Shown here: positions 52,162 through 61,478 of the stretch, in pieces | How the letters are laid out: each line of letters opens with the position of its first letter | Numbering within the stretch: position 1 is the first letter of the stretch | Assembly (NCBI RefSeq): GCF_934754915.1 | Contig: NZ_CAKVKB010000007.1 | Location: 1-64,000 of the forward strand | Reading direction: 5' to 3' | DNA length: 64,000 bases | Origin: an uncultured Clostridium sp. | GTDB taxonomy: Bacteria; Bacillota; Clostridia; Clostridiales; Clostridiaceae | Position numbers and translations under genes: made by a program | Notes under the pieces: generated by a model | The model's input: only the letters and a program-made list of their open reading frames with translations | Databases searched by the model: none | What the model was told of the DNA's origin: nothing

Positions 52162-53094
52162 TTAACATATATTAGGCAATTCAAATAATTCAAAATCCTT
52201 TTCTTTAACAAAGCAATTATATAGTTTTATAGCAATTATATTTAATTCCATTATATCTTCATCTTCTATTCTTCCCTTATCTTTTATCCTATATAATGAT
52301 GCATTTATTTCCTTAAAGAATCTTGTAATTTCATCTGCTATAAATTCTTTTGAATATCCATCTCTTTTTAATACAGCAAGTCTCTTTTTAAAATCAAAAA
52401 TTTTTAAGGGTGCCAATAAATATATATTATCTTCAACTAATTTTCTAAAATTATATTTCCAACTTTTAAGAATATCAACAGAAATATTCTTGCCCTCATT
52501 AGATGAAAATTTAAACTTATCTGGTACTTCTACATTAGAATCTAAAACAATGATTTTCAAATTATTTTCCTCTTTTGATATTGATAGATTCTCTTCATTA
52601 TAACAAACTTTTTTATATAAACTTTTTTTAACTTGAAAATTAACTACATTTTTAAAATTTTCGTTTTCATACTTCTTTTTCATATAAATTGCTATATTAT
52701 TAGAATCATATATCTGTAACCCTATCTTGTACTGAAATTTTCTATAATCATCTACTGCTTCTATTACAAATGAATTTTTTGTATTTATACATTCTCTATC
52801 AAAATTTATAACAGTGTCTATACTAAGACAATCATCATATAAAAAATTAATAAAATCTATAATAGGTTGTTTGTTGTTAAGCAAAAACAATTGTTTAATC
52901 GTTTCTGCTGCTTCATTCATATTACTGCTATAATCTTTAACCTCTTCATCAATACAACTGCAAAATTTATTTTCAAAATCGTTATAACACTTTTCTTCTG
53001 TTTTTTCATTTATTTTATATCTGATTTTTTCTCTCGTTATAGAATCTATTTTTTTCTCTTTTTTTGTATCATTCAATAATATTAATTTATTCAT
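52162..53094 (-). CDS. Uncharacterised protein with Rpn/PD-(D/E)xK-like C-terminus
   Basis: I chose the ATG at 53094 (MNKLILLNDTKKE), behind GAGGTGG at 8 nt. The 310-residue product resembles clostridial proteins of the Rpn 'recombination-promoting nuclease/transposase' group in its second half: KSWKYNFRKLVEDNIYLLAPLKIFDFKKRL is where they have WEYDLKELI...LLPLQIF. The usual nuclease E-x-Q motif is not clear in YKIGLQIYDSNNIAIYM, so it may be inactive. It stands alone. Confidence 0.6.
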   Translation of the reverse strand: MNKLILLNDTKKEKKIDSITREKIRYKINEKTEEKCYNDFENKFCSCIDEEVKDYSSNMNEAAETIKQLFLLNNKQPIIDFINFLYDDCLSIDTVINFDRECINTKNSFVIEAVDDYRKFQYKIGLQIYDSNNIAIYMKKKYENENFKNVVNFQVKKSLYKKVCYNEENLSISKEENNLKIIVLDSNVEVPDKFKFSSNEGKNISVDILKSWKYNFRKLVEDNIYLLAPLKIFDFKKRLAVLKRDGYSKEFIADEITRFFKEINASLYRIKDKGRIEDEDIMELNIIAIKLYNCFVKEKDFELFELPNIC

Positions 53095-53286
53095 ATCATA
53101 TTCCACCTCATAATGGATTATTACCATAATATGCTTTTTATATTCCAATATTATACTCTTCTTTAACAAACATAAAAATATTCTTTAACAATATATTACA
53201 CCAATATTTTTCGAAATTAAATTATAAGATATTACATATTTTAGTATTTAAATTTACACTTTAAAGTAAATTTTAAAAAAATAAAA

Positions 53287-53310
53287 TCGTAGTACAATAC
53301 CATACTACGA
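53287..53310 (-). terminator. Terminator of the first tRNA-Trp gene
   Basis: TCGTAGTA and TACTACGA form a stem with an 8-nt loop and a U-run on the minus strand. Confidence 0.75.
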
Positions 53311-53317
53311 TTAGCTT

Positions 53318-53392
53318 TGGCAGGGGCACTAGGATTTGAACCCAGAACCAATGGTTTTGGAGACCACTACTCTACCGTTGAGCCATACCCCT
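53318..53392 (-). tRNA. tRNA-Trp (anticodon CCA), copy 1
   Basis: The minus strand folds as a full tRNA. The acceptor arms are AGGGGTA and TGCCCCT; the anticodon stem GTGGT/ACCAT holds the loop CTCCAAA with anticodon CCA; the T loop reads GGTTCAAATCC. The 3' CCA is encoded. It is identical to copy 2. Confidence 0.95.
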
Positions 53393-53598
53393 AAGACATT
53401 TGTTATTCTACCATAATCTTTTTATTTTTGTCAATATTTTTTTAATTAAGATTATATTTTTTATTCAATCTGATAGTATCTCAGAAATTTTACTAATAAT
53501 TATACACAAAAACACATATTTTAAATCTTATTTTCTGATTAAATTTCTATATTTTCAAAATACTTATTATTAATTAAAATTCATATACAATATCCACA

Positions 53599-53832
53599 TC
53601 ATATATAGTATAATTTTTCGTTATCTACATATTCACATTTAATAATTCCTTTTTCAAGCATTTCATTTAAGGAAAGTACAATATCCTGTGCTATAATTTC
53701 TTCTTCATTTAAATCCTCATAATACTTTCCTTTATTCATCATATGAAACCGTATATACAATTCACTTACAGAAACCTTTCCATTGACTTTTAAATAATCC
53801 ATAATTTTCGAAGTTATTATTTCTTTATTCAT
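53599..53832 (-). CDS. Small protein of unknown function, winged-helix-like
   Basis: The start at 53832 follows GGAGGAACAAAAC; an in-frame GTG at 53847 overlaps the ribosome binding site. The 77-residue product is charged and helical, with KIMDYLKVNGKVSVSELYIRF and a final strand pair (GIIKCEYVDNEKLYYI). That pattern suggests a winged helix. No partner gene is adjacent. Confidence 0.6.
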   Translation of the reverse strand: MNKEIITSKIMDYLKVNGKVSVSELYIRFHMMNKGKYYEDLNEEEIIAQDIVLSLNEMLEKGIIKCEYVDNEKLYYI

Positions 53833-54027
53833 GTTTTGTTCCTCCACAAAATAATAATTTTATTTATAATAATTTCTTATGTTAATTATTAATAACTTAT
53901 TATTCTATTAGTATTATATTATTTTTCTTGTTTAAATTACCATATTATTTTATAATATAATTACAATTAGTTTGATAATCAAAATATTTAATAATCAAAA
54001 TTATTTAATCGAAAGGATCTATGTACA

Positions 54028-55095
54028 ATGAAATTTAATTCTCTTAAAATCGGAAATTTGACTGCTGAAATTCCAATAATACAAGGTGGTATGGGAATTG
54101 GTGTATCTTCTTCAAAATTAGCTTCCGCTGTAGCAAATGAAGGCGGAATCGGAATAATTTCTTCTGCTCAATTGGGTTATAATGAACCAGATTTTGAAAA
54201 AAATCCTCTTGAAGCAAACTTAAGAGCTTTAAAAAAGCATATACGTCTTGCTAAATCAAAAGCACCAAATGGCATTATAGGAATTAATGCTATGGCTGCA
54301 ACAAATCACTATACAGAACATATTCAAGCTGCTATTGAAGCTGGTGTAGATTTGATAATTTCAGGTGCAGGCCTTCCTACAGCTCTTCCTAAAGCAGTGC
54401 AAGGACATGATGTAAAAATTGCTCCTATAGTATCTTCTTTAAAAGCTGCAAAAGTAATTCTTAAACTTTGGGATAAACATGATAATATTGCTCCTGATCT
54501 TATCGTAATAGAAGGACCTAAAGCTGGAGGACATTTAGGTTTTAAGTTAAATGAATTAAATGATGAACACTTAGATTTTGATAAAACTGTTACTGATATA
54601 ATAACAGAAACAAAAAAATATGAAGAAAAATATAATAAAAAAATTCCTATCGTTGTGGGCGGAGGTGTCTTTGATGGAAATGACATAGCTCATTATTTAA
54701 AACTTGGTGCGGCTGGAGTTCAAATGGCTACAAGATTTGTTGTAACTGAAGAATGTGATGCTTCTCAGGAATTTAAAGATGCATATATCAATTGCACAAA
54801 GGACAGAATCCAAATTGTAAAAAGTCCAGTTGGAATGCCAGGAAGAGCTATCAGAAACAAATTTGTAGAAAATTCATCATCAGAGCCTCAAAAAATTACA
54901 CATTGTTATAACTGCCTTACTCCTTGCAATCCAGCAAATACACCTTACTGTATAAGTAAAGCTCTTATAAATGCTGTTAATGGAAATGTAGATGAAGGAC
55001 TTATATTCTGTGGTGAAAATGCATATAGGCTTACAAAAATGACAACGGTTAAAGATTTAATGAATGAACTTGTTACAGAATTGAAAAATGCTTAA
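54028..55095 (+). CDS. Nitronate monooxygenase family flavoprotein
   Basis: The 355-residue FMN protein has the NMO/2-nitropropane dioxygenase pattern: IIQGGMGIGVSSSKLASAVANEGGIG at the start, GINAMA, and IEGPKAGGHLG followed by VVGGGVFDG and GAAGVQMATRF. A Cys-rich C-terminal stretch (CYNCLTPCNPANTPYC) is the variant seen in clostridial members, which may also act as FabK-like enoyl reductases. It starts at ATG behind AAAGGAT and is monocistronic. Confidence 0.87.
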   Translation: MKFNSLKIGNLTAEIPIIQGGMGIGVSSSKLASAVANEGGIGIISSAQLGYNEPDFEKNPLEANLRALKKHIRLAKSKAPNGIIGINAMAATNHYTEHIQAAIEAGVDLIISGAGLPTALPKAVQGHDVKIAPIVSSLKAAKVILKLWDKHDNIAPDLIVIEGPKAGGHLGFKLNELNDEHLDFDKTVTDIITETKKYEEKYNKKIPIVVGGGVFDGNDIAHYLKLGAAGVQMATRFVVTEECDASQEFKDAYINCTKDRIQIVKSPVGMPGRAIRNKFVENSSSEPQKITHCYNCLTPCNPANTPYCISKALINAVNGNVDEGLIFCGENAYRLTKMTTVKDLMNELVTELKNA

Positions 55096-55105
55096 TATTA
55101 TGAAT

Positions 55106-55142
55106 AAAAGTACTGGACTTTTAATATTAATCCAGTACTTTT
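55106..55142. terminator. Terminator between nitronate monooxygenase and GH31 genes
   Basis: AAAAGTACTGGA pairs with TCCAGTACTTTT between convergent genes. Confidence 0.85.
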
Positions 55143-55177
55143 TGATTTTATCCACAGAATTGTACTATTTTTTAATT

Positions 55178-57571
55178 TTAATCACAATTTAATTCACCTA
55201 TGTTAAATATTGCTTTCCCATTTTCAATATTAATTTTTTTATTATTTACAACAATTTCTTCATATTCTGAATTAAAAATAGTAAATTCCACATATTTATA
55301 TCCATCATTAAAATTACTATGTTCTTTTATTATATTTATATTTAAACCATCTGCATTCTCTGTTTCAATCCTATAAAGATTATACTCTCCATTTTCATAT
55401 TTAAAACTTTCACCATCATCTATATAATGAGTATAAACATCCTTAGTTTTCTCTTTGCCTAAATATATTTCAAGCTTTAATTTATTCATTTCTTTTTCAC
55501 CAATATAGTTCTGTTCTTCATAAACTGGAATTACCGCACCTTCTTTAATAAATATAGGACATATATCTAAAGGAGTATGTTTAATTAAATATTGCCCTCC
55601 TTCAAATTCCTCTTTTGTCCAATAGTCAATCCACCTATTTCCCTTTGGAAGATATACAATTCTACATTTAACTCCTTGTTCTAAAACAGGTGCAACTAAA
55701 ACATTTTCTCCACAAAGAAACTCATCACTTATAGTATACGTATTTTCATCATTTTGATAATTAAATAATAAAGGTCTTATAAATGGCGCTCCTGTTTTGC
55801 TTGATTTCCACATCATATCATACATATAAGGTATCAATTTATAACGAAGTTTAATATATTTTCTATTAATTTCTTCTGTTTTTTTATCAAATGCCCATGG
55901 TTCTTGATCTCTTGTACCCATAACTGAATGATTTCTAAACAAAGGTGTAAATGCTCCGACTTGAACCCATCTACTTAACAATTCAGACGTACAATCATGT
56001 CCAAATCCACCTACATCAGTACCACAAAAAGTCATTCCACTAAGTCCCATATTCATGAGCATTGGTATAGACATTCTCAAGTGTTCCCATGTACTCTGAT
56101 TGTCTCCAGTCCATGCTGTTGAATATTTCTGTGTACCAGAATATGCTGCTCTTGTAACAACAAATGGTCTCTTTCCAGTTGCAGCTTTTATTCCTTCATA
56201 AGTTGCTTTTGCCATAAAATGTCCATATACATTATGAATTTCTTTGTGTTGCACTAATGTTCCATCATTATTGAACATTACATCATCTGGAAGTGGTCCT
56301 CTAAAACTTGCAGGTTCATTCATATCATTCCATATGCCACTTACTCCTGTATCTACCATTATTTTTTGATTAGATGCCCACCATTTTCTCACATCGGAAT
56401 TTAAAAAATCTGGATATGCTGCATCACCAGGCCATACCTCATTTACATAAACAATTCCATTCTTATCTGTTGCAAAGTAATTATTTTCAAGTCCTTCTTT
56501 AAAAATGTTATACTTTTTATCTACTTTAACTCCAGGATCAATTATTGTAACAACTTTAAATCCCATTTCATTAAGTTTTTTAATCATTGCTTCTGGATTA
56601 CTAAATCTTTCATTATTCCACGTAAAAACTCTATATCCATCCATATAGTCAATATCCAGATAAATTGTATCACATGGAATATCCCTGTTTCTGAAATTTT
56701 CTGCAATTTCCATAACTCTTTTTTCTGTATCATATGACCATCGACACTGTTGATATCCAAGTGTCCATTTTTGTGGAAGAGGCATAGTTCCAGTCAAATA
56801 AGTATATCCCTTTACAACATTTTTTATAGATGGACCATACAAAAAATAATAATCCAAATTTCCATCCACTGCTGAAAAATAGTAATACTCTGAATTATCT
56901 CTTCCCATATCAAAATGAGTTTCAAAATGATTATCAAAGAATATTCCAAATGCTTCTTCTTTATTCAATCCTATAAAAAATGGAGTTGATTGATAAAGCC
57001 TGTCAAAAGTCTCTCCATGAGGATTAGGATTATCTGTATTCCAATTAACATAGTGATAACCTTTTTTATCTAAATGTCCTGTTTTTTCACCAAAACCATA
57101 AAAATGCATATCATCTTCCATTTTTTTAGCTACATATACATTATGTTCTGAATCCTTGTTAGTTGAATGGCCTTCTGCTTCAGCAAGAAGATAATCACCA
57201 TATCTCCTCTTAAAAGGATTCTGCTCTCCTCTATAATCTTGACATAATACTTTATTATTACTGTCATATATATCAACAATAAAATTATTGTATATATTTA
57301 TCTTAAGTTTATCTGTTATGATTTTTATTCCTTCTTCTATTTCTTCTACTTTAAACTCACACTTATTGCATGATATTAACTCATCTATATTTTCAACAGC
57401 TTTTGAATTCCTTTCCTTCCTAAATAAAGGTACAAAAAAGTTTACAATTTCATCTGATATAATTGAAACATATGCTTCAACATTCTCATATTTTATTATT
57501 ATCTTATTTCCATCGATATTATATCCAGTCATATTACCATAATTTTTTTTACCCTCTCTGAATAAATTCAT
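55178..57571 (-). CDS. GH31 alpha-glucosidase/alpha-xylosidase
   Basis: The start at 57571 follows AGGAGGAGAATT; a longer in-frame ORF to 57592 lacks such a site. The 797-residue enzyme has the GH31 N-terminal beta-sandwich, the (beta/alpha)8 barrel with nucleophile Asp in GIWNDMNEPASF and the acid/base Asp in WTGDNQSTWEHLRMS, and C-terminal beta domains. It has no signal peptide, so it acts on imported alpha-linked oligosaccharides. The AraC-type gene next door is a likely regulator. Confidence 0.93.
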   Translation of the reverse strand: MNLFREGKKNYGNMTGYNIDGNKIIIKYENVEAYVSIISDEIVNFFVPLFRKERNSKAVENIDELISCNKCEFKVEEIEEGIKIITDKLKINIYNNFIVDIYDSNNKVLCQDYRGEQNPFKRRYGDYLLAEAEGHSTNKDSEHNVYVAKKMEDDMHFYGFGEKTGHLDKKGYHYVNWNTDNPNPHGETFDRLYQSTPFFIGLNKEEAFGIFFDNHFETHFDMGRDNSEYYYFSAVDGNLDYYFLYGPSIKNVVKGYTYLTGTMPLPQKWTLGYQQCRWSYDTEKRVMEIAENFRNRDIPCDTIYLDIDYMDGYRVFTWNNERFSNPEAMIKKLNEMGFKVVTIIDPGVKVDKKYNIFKEGLENNYFATDKNGIVYVNEVWPGDAAYPDFLNSDVRKWWASNQKIMVDTGVSGIWNDMNEPASFRGPLPDDVMFNNDGTLVQHKEIHNVYGHFMAKATYEGIKAATGKRPFVVTRAAYSGTQKYSTAWTGDNQSTWEHLRMSIPMLMNMGLSGMTFCGTDVGGFGHDCTSELLSRWVQVGAFTPLFRNHSVMGTRDQEPWAFDKKTEEINRKYIKLRYKLIPYMYDMMWKSSKTGAPFIRPLLFNYQNDENTYTISDEFLCGENVLVAPVLEQGVKCRIVYLPKGNRWIDYWTKEEFEGGQYLIKHTPLDICPIFIKEGAVIPVYEEQNYIGEKEMNKLKLEIYLGKEKTKDVYTHYIDDGESFKYENGEYNLYRIETENADGLNINIIKEHSNFNDGYKYVEFTIFNSEYEEIVVNNKKINIENGKAIFNIGELNCD

Positions 57572-57694
57572 AATTCTCCTCCTAACAATCACATAATAAG
57601 TTTCTTTATTTTTACTTTTAATATAATTCTATATTTATATATTATAAGTTTATTTGAAAATTTTCTTATGAATTTATGATTTCAAATTACACTA

Positions 57695-58609
57695 TTATGA
57701 CTTTTTTTCTTTAAACTTCTGTCTATATTTTATAGGACTCATTCCTGTTAATTTTTTAAATATATTTATAAAATTCCCCATATTATTAAATCCACATTCT
57801 AAGCATATATCCATTATTTTTCTATCTGTACTTATGAGAAGTTTTTCAATTTCTTTTATTCTATATTCATTAAGATATTCAATTGGTGATTTTCCAATCA
57901 TAGATTTAAAAAATCTACAGAAATACTGTTCATTCATATTTATCTGTTTTGCCATATCTTTTATATATATCTTTTCACCATAATTATCCTTTATATAAGA
58001 AATAATAGTCTTTATATATTCAACTTTATAATCTCTATGTTCATTATTCTTTATAATCATTCCATTTTCATATAATATGGCTAAAATATTAAGAAGTGCT
58101 GCTTTAATTTTCATTTGAGATGAAATCTTTTCAATTAAATTTCCTTCTACCATTTGAGAAAGAGAACCTTCATTTTGAAAAGTATTCAAAATTTTTTCAT
58201 ATTCTGATGATATTAATTTAAAGCATTTATTATCAACATATAAGACTGGCAATAACTTTAAATTTCCATTTAACATAGGTTGAATAAGTTTCATTTCTAC
58301 AGAATCCATAATATCAAAACTAAGCATATTCAAATCAAATACAACAGCACTTTCACTATACGCATCCCTTGATTCAATACAATGAAGTTCTTCAGAATTT
58401 ATAAAACAGAATCCCTCATCTTCAATAATGTATTTATTCATATCTATTTCCATTGTAAATTTCCCTTTTTTAAAATGAACTATCTCAAACTGATTATGCC
58501 AATGATGTTTTACCTTAAGCTTCTCATTTTCACTTTTCATAACATAAAATCCACATGGAAAAGATTCTGTACCATGCTCTCTTAATTCTTTTAACTGATT
58601 TTTATCCAT
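57695..58609 (-). CDS. AraC-family regulator with N-terminal cupin
   Basis: The 304-residue protein has a cupin-like sensing domain (about 30-110; HHWHNQFEIVHFKKGKFTMEI) and a C-terminal pair of helix-turn-helix motifs (IYIKDMAKQINMNEQYFCRFFKS and IMDICLECGFNNMGNFINIFKK). It is about 120 bp upstream of the GH31 gene on the same strand, so it probably senses a sugar and activates that gene. Confidence 0.9.
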   Translation of the reverse strand: MDKNQLKELREHGTESFPCGFYVMKSENEKLKVKHHWHNQFEIVHFKKGKFTMEIDMNKYIIEDEGFCFINSEELHCIESRDAYSESAVVFDLNMLSFDIMDSVEMKLIQPMLNGNLKLLPVLYVDNKCFKLISSEYEKILNTFQNEGSLSQMVEGNLIEKISSQMKIKAALLNILAILYENGMIIKNNEHRDYKVEYIKTIISYIKDNYGEKIYIKDMAKQINMNEQYFCRFFKSMIGKSPIEYLNEYRIKEIEKLLISTDRKIMDICLECGFNNMGNFINIFKKLTGMSPIKYRQKFKEKKS

Positions 58610-58668
58610 AATTCAGCCCCTTCTCCATTAAATTTTAACTTATGTATAAATTTTATTCGAATATAAAA

Positions 58669-58695
58669 AATTACTGAAGCAGTGCTTCAGTAATT
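58669..58695 (-). terminator. Terminator of ridA
   Basis: AATTACTGAAGC and GCTTCAGTAATT form a 12-bp stem with a 3-nt loop and a U-run on the minus strand. Confidence 0.9.
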
Positions 58696-58738
58696 CTCAT
58701 ATTCGTTTAAATAAAATCATTATTATAAACTTACTAAA

Positions 58739-59113
58739 TTAAAGATGTGCAATTATCTCAACTTCACATAGTACTGATTTTGGAAGATCTTTTACAGCAA
58801 CACATGAACGAGCAGGATTGCTCACAAAATACTTTCCATATATTTCATTGAATTTTGCGAAATCAGCAATATCAGCTAAAAAACATGTAGTTTTAATGAC
58901 ATTTTTAAAATCAATATTATTAGCTTCTAATATAGCTGAAATATTTTTCATTACCTGTTCAGTTTGTTCTTCTATATTTTTTCCTACTACTTCTCCATTT
59001 TCAGGATTTAAAGCAATCTGTCCTGATGCAAATAATAAATCTCCAAAACTTACAGCTTGAGAATATGGTCCTATAGCTGCTGGAGCCTTATCTGTTTTTG
59101 TGAATTTTAACAT
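58739..59113 (-). CDS. ridA: RidA family enamine/imine deaminase
   Basis: RidA hydrolyses reactive 2-aminoacrylate made by PLP enzymes. The 124-residue protein has APAAIGPYSQAVSFGDLLFASGQIALNPENG, the catalytic Arg in NPARSCVAVKDLPK, and EVEIIAHL at the end. Full length and monocistronic. Confidence 0.95.
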   Translation of the reverse strand: MLKFTKTDKAPAAIGPYSQAVSFGDLLFASGQIALNPENGEVVGKNIEEQTEQVMKNISAILEANNIDFKNVIKTTCFLADIADFAKFNEIYGKYFVSNPARSCVAVKDLPKSVLCEVEIIAHL

Positions 59114-59529
59114 ATGTATCTCACCCCAATTTGTATATTTTATACAATATATTATATACTACATGAACAAAATAATCTATTACTGATTTATTAATTTATA
59201 ATCTATATTATGAAAGCTTCTATTAATTCTTTTAGTTTTTTATCTCTGCATCAATTAAAGTCACCCTTCATAAATTTAACATCAATAAATGCACATGATT
59301 TTAATTTACACTATTTTTACACTCTATATCCCAATGCAATATAATCTTATAAGGATTTTACTGATACTCTTAAACCTTGCTAATACCTTATTATATCAGC
59401 ATTTATGAGTTTATATAGAACAATGGTCCATTTGGTGGATAATACTTTAGCCTTTTCATCCCTCTTAATCTATTGATATAACTAGGTTTCAACTTTAAAA
59501 ATTTTTATATTTTCCTATACGTTAAAAAA
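59114..59529. other. 416-bp intergenic region, no gene seen
   Basis: DNA between ridA and the second tRNA-Trp terminator. It is a little less AT-rich around 59340-59500, but contains no ORF with a ribosome binding site, no tRNA and no MITE-like copy. The ridA promoter must lie in its left part. Confidence 0.5.
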
Positions 59530-59532
59530 AGC

Positions 59533-59551
59533 CGTAGCACAATGTGCTACG
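59533..59551 (-). terminator. Terminator of the second tRNA-Trp gene
   Basis: CGTAGCAC pairs with GTGCTACG around AAT; a run of seven U follows on the minus strand. Confidence 0.8.
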
Positions 59552-59558
59552 ACAATTT

Positions 59559-59633
59559 TGGCAGGGGCACTAGGATTTGAACCCAGAACCAATGGTTTTG
59601 GAGACCACTACTCTACCGTTGAGCCATACCCCT
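59559..59633 (-). tRNA. tRNA-Trp (anticodon CCA), copy 2
   Basis: Every base matches the gene at 53318-53392, including the encoded CCA, and the first bases of the 5' flank (AATGTCTT on the minus strand) are shared too. Confidence 0.95.
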
Positions 59634-59795
59634 AAGACATTGATTATTATATAATAAAATTTTGAACAATGCAAGATTTTTTTATTATATTTTATAACGA
59701 TTTAAATTTTCATTTAAATCATTATAAAATATTTTTAAAATCACTAATATAACCAATTCACAATACTTATTGTTAATTTTCTCAAAATAACAGAC

Positions 59796-60689
59796 TTATT
59801 CTGCATTTTCATCCTTTGCAAATTTACTCAATTCACTTGCATTATATTCAATTAATTCATCAAAAGACATTTTGCCATAATACTTCCATAAACGTATTGA
59901 ATAATATGGTGATAAATCCAAACCTGAAGGATATTCACCGTCATCAACTATAATTACTTTATTTATATCTAAATTATTTATTTTTATAAATTCACTTAAT
60001 TCATGATTATCGAGTTTTAATATATTTAATCCAAAACTCTTTAATAAATAATCAAAATCACTGTTCAATGTTATAAATGTGAAATCATTAAGATTTTTCA
60101 TTTTCTTATCATATTTATTAATCTTATTATCTAACTCTTTTATTGCTTTATTATAATTTTCTTCATAATAATCTCTATTTTGAGGATCTCTATCTTGTAT
60201 TGCTGCTTTAACATTATAAAGAGCTATCTTATATTCATCTACTCCATTAAAGTAATATGGATTTTCTTTGCTTGATCCATCAACATTATAATTTAATAGT
60301 CTTATACCTCTTGCCAAATTTATTATGCCAAGATTACCCTTTTTTAATTCATCAATAAATGCATTTGCCCATGGTTCAAAACTAGTTCCTGAATATATAA
60401 ATAAATCCATATTAGAAACATTATCTATAACATCATTACTATATTTAAAATTTATTATATCTTTTTCTTCTGTAAACATATATTCAACATTGTGCTTGTC
60501 CCCAGTTATTTTTTTTACCATATCATATTGTGGTTTATTTACTGTCATTATATTCAAATAAACATCTCTGCTCTGTACTCTATTTACAGAGCTGTTGTCT
60601 GTATTTGCTAATAAGGGCCTTGAAAATACACTCATACCCAAAGACAAAACAATCGTAATCAAAACCATTGCAAAAGTGATTTTTTTCAC
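59796..60689 (-). CDS. ZnuA-like substrate-binding protein lacking metal ligands
   Basis: The start is GTG at 60689, 8 nt behind AGGAGG (VKKITFAMV). The 297-residue protein has a signal or anchor segment without a lipobox Cys, then the cluster A-I fold: MDLFIYSGTSFEPW matches DLFIYNGxGLExW, DRDPQNRDYYEENYNKAI matches the long helix, and FDYLLKSFGLN the third motif. The three ligand histidines of ZnuA are absent at the expected places (NPYYF for DPHxW; TLNSDFDYL for HxAFGYL). It is not next to a transporter. It may bind something else, or act as an accessory or regulatory subunit. Confidence 0.8.
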   Translation of the reverse strand: MKKITFAMVLITIVLSLGMSVFSRPLLANTDNSSVNRVQSRDVYLNIMTVNKPQYDMVKKITGDKHNVEYMFTEEKDIINFKYSNDVIDNVSNMDLFIYSGTSFEPWANAFIDELKKGNLGIINLARGIRLLNYNVDGSSKENPYYFNGVDEYKIALYNVKAAIQDRDPQNRDYYEENYNKAIKELDNKINKYDKKMKNLNDFTFITLNSDFDYLLKSFGLNILKLDNHELSEFIKINNLDINKVIIVDDGEYPSGLDLSPYYSIRLWKYYGKMSFDELIEYNASELSKFAKDENAE

Positions 60690-61016
60690 TGAAAGCACCT
60701 CCTGCACTTTTCAACCCATTCTATTTTAAAATTATAAACTTCTGTTTAAAATATAGTTATCAAAAAATTAATAACTAACATATATACTATACTTAACAAA
60801 TTTATTAATAATTATAATTAATATTATACTTTATTATAACAGCTAATACAAAAGAAATATATACAAAATTATTACATTTTAATGCAGCACCTATAAATAT
60901 GAAAAAAAAATCCCATAATATTATTTAATTTGCTTTTATAAAATTTTGATATACAATAAAAGAATAAGAAAATGTTTAAATATAATTTTCACAAATTTTA
61001 AACTCGGAGGTATTTT
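60690..61016. other. 327-bp divergent intergenic region
   Basis: It holds the promoters of the ZnuA-like gene (leftward) and tsaE (rightward). A plausible rightward promoter is TTGCTT (60930) and TACAAT (60952) with a 16-nt spacer. No ORF is seen. Confidence 0.5.
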
Positions 61017-61478
61017 ATGGAATTTCAGTTTAACAGTGTAGATGAAACAACGCAGCTTGGAATAAAATTAGGAAAATTATTAAACCCTGGTGACATAGTA
61101 TGCTTGACTGGTGATTTAGGAACTGGAAAAACTCATATAACTAAAGGAATCGCTCAGGGACTTGAAATAACTGATACTATTACAAGCCCAACATTCACCA
61201 TTGTAAATGAATATGATACTGGAAGATTAAAACTGAATCATTTTGATGTATATAGAGTAAGTGATCCTGATGAAGTTTATGCAATTGGTTTTGATGACTA
61301 CATTTTTTCTGATGCAGTTTCAGTTATAGAATGGGCAAATTATATTGAAGAAATTCTTCCTGAAGACTTACTTCATATTTATATAGAAAAAGACCTTTCT
61401 AAAGGTGAAAATTATAGAAAGATTACTTTAACACCTTATGGAGAAAGATATAATTATATAAAGGAGCTGAAATTATGA
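61017..61478 (+). CDS. tsaE: tRNA t6A37 threonylcarbamoyltransferase complex ATPase TsaE
   Basis: TsaE is the ATPase that drives turnover of the TsaBDE complex making t6A in ANN-decoding tRNAs. The 153-residue protein has Walker A GDLGTGKTHITKGI, SPTFTIVNEYD, LNHFDVYR and VIEWANYI. It starts at ATG behind CGGAGGT and overlaps tsaB by 4 nt. Confidence 0.96.
   Translation: MEFQFNSVDETTQLGIKLGKLLNPGDIVCLTGDLGTGKTHITKGIAQGLEITDTITSPTFTIVNEYDTGRLKLNHFDVYRVSDPDEVYAIGFDDYIFSDAVSVIEWANYIEEILPEDLLHIYIEKDLSKGENYRKITLTPYGERYNYIKELKL

Larger units (their letters stand above)
53095..53598. other. 504-bp intergenic region with tRNA-Trp
   Basis: It contains the first tRNA-Trp gene and its terminator. The rest is AT-rich and without a supported ORF; the 53094 gene's promoter must lie in the left part. 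Confidence 0.6.
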
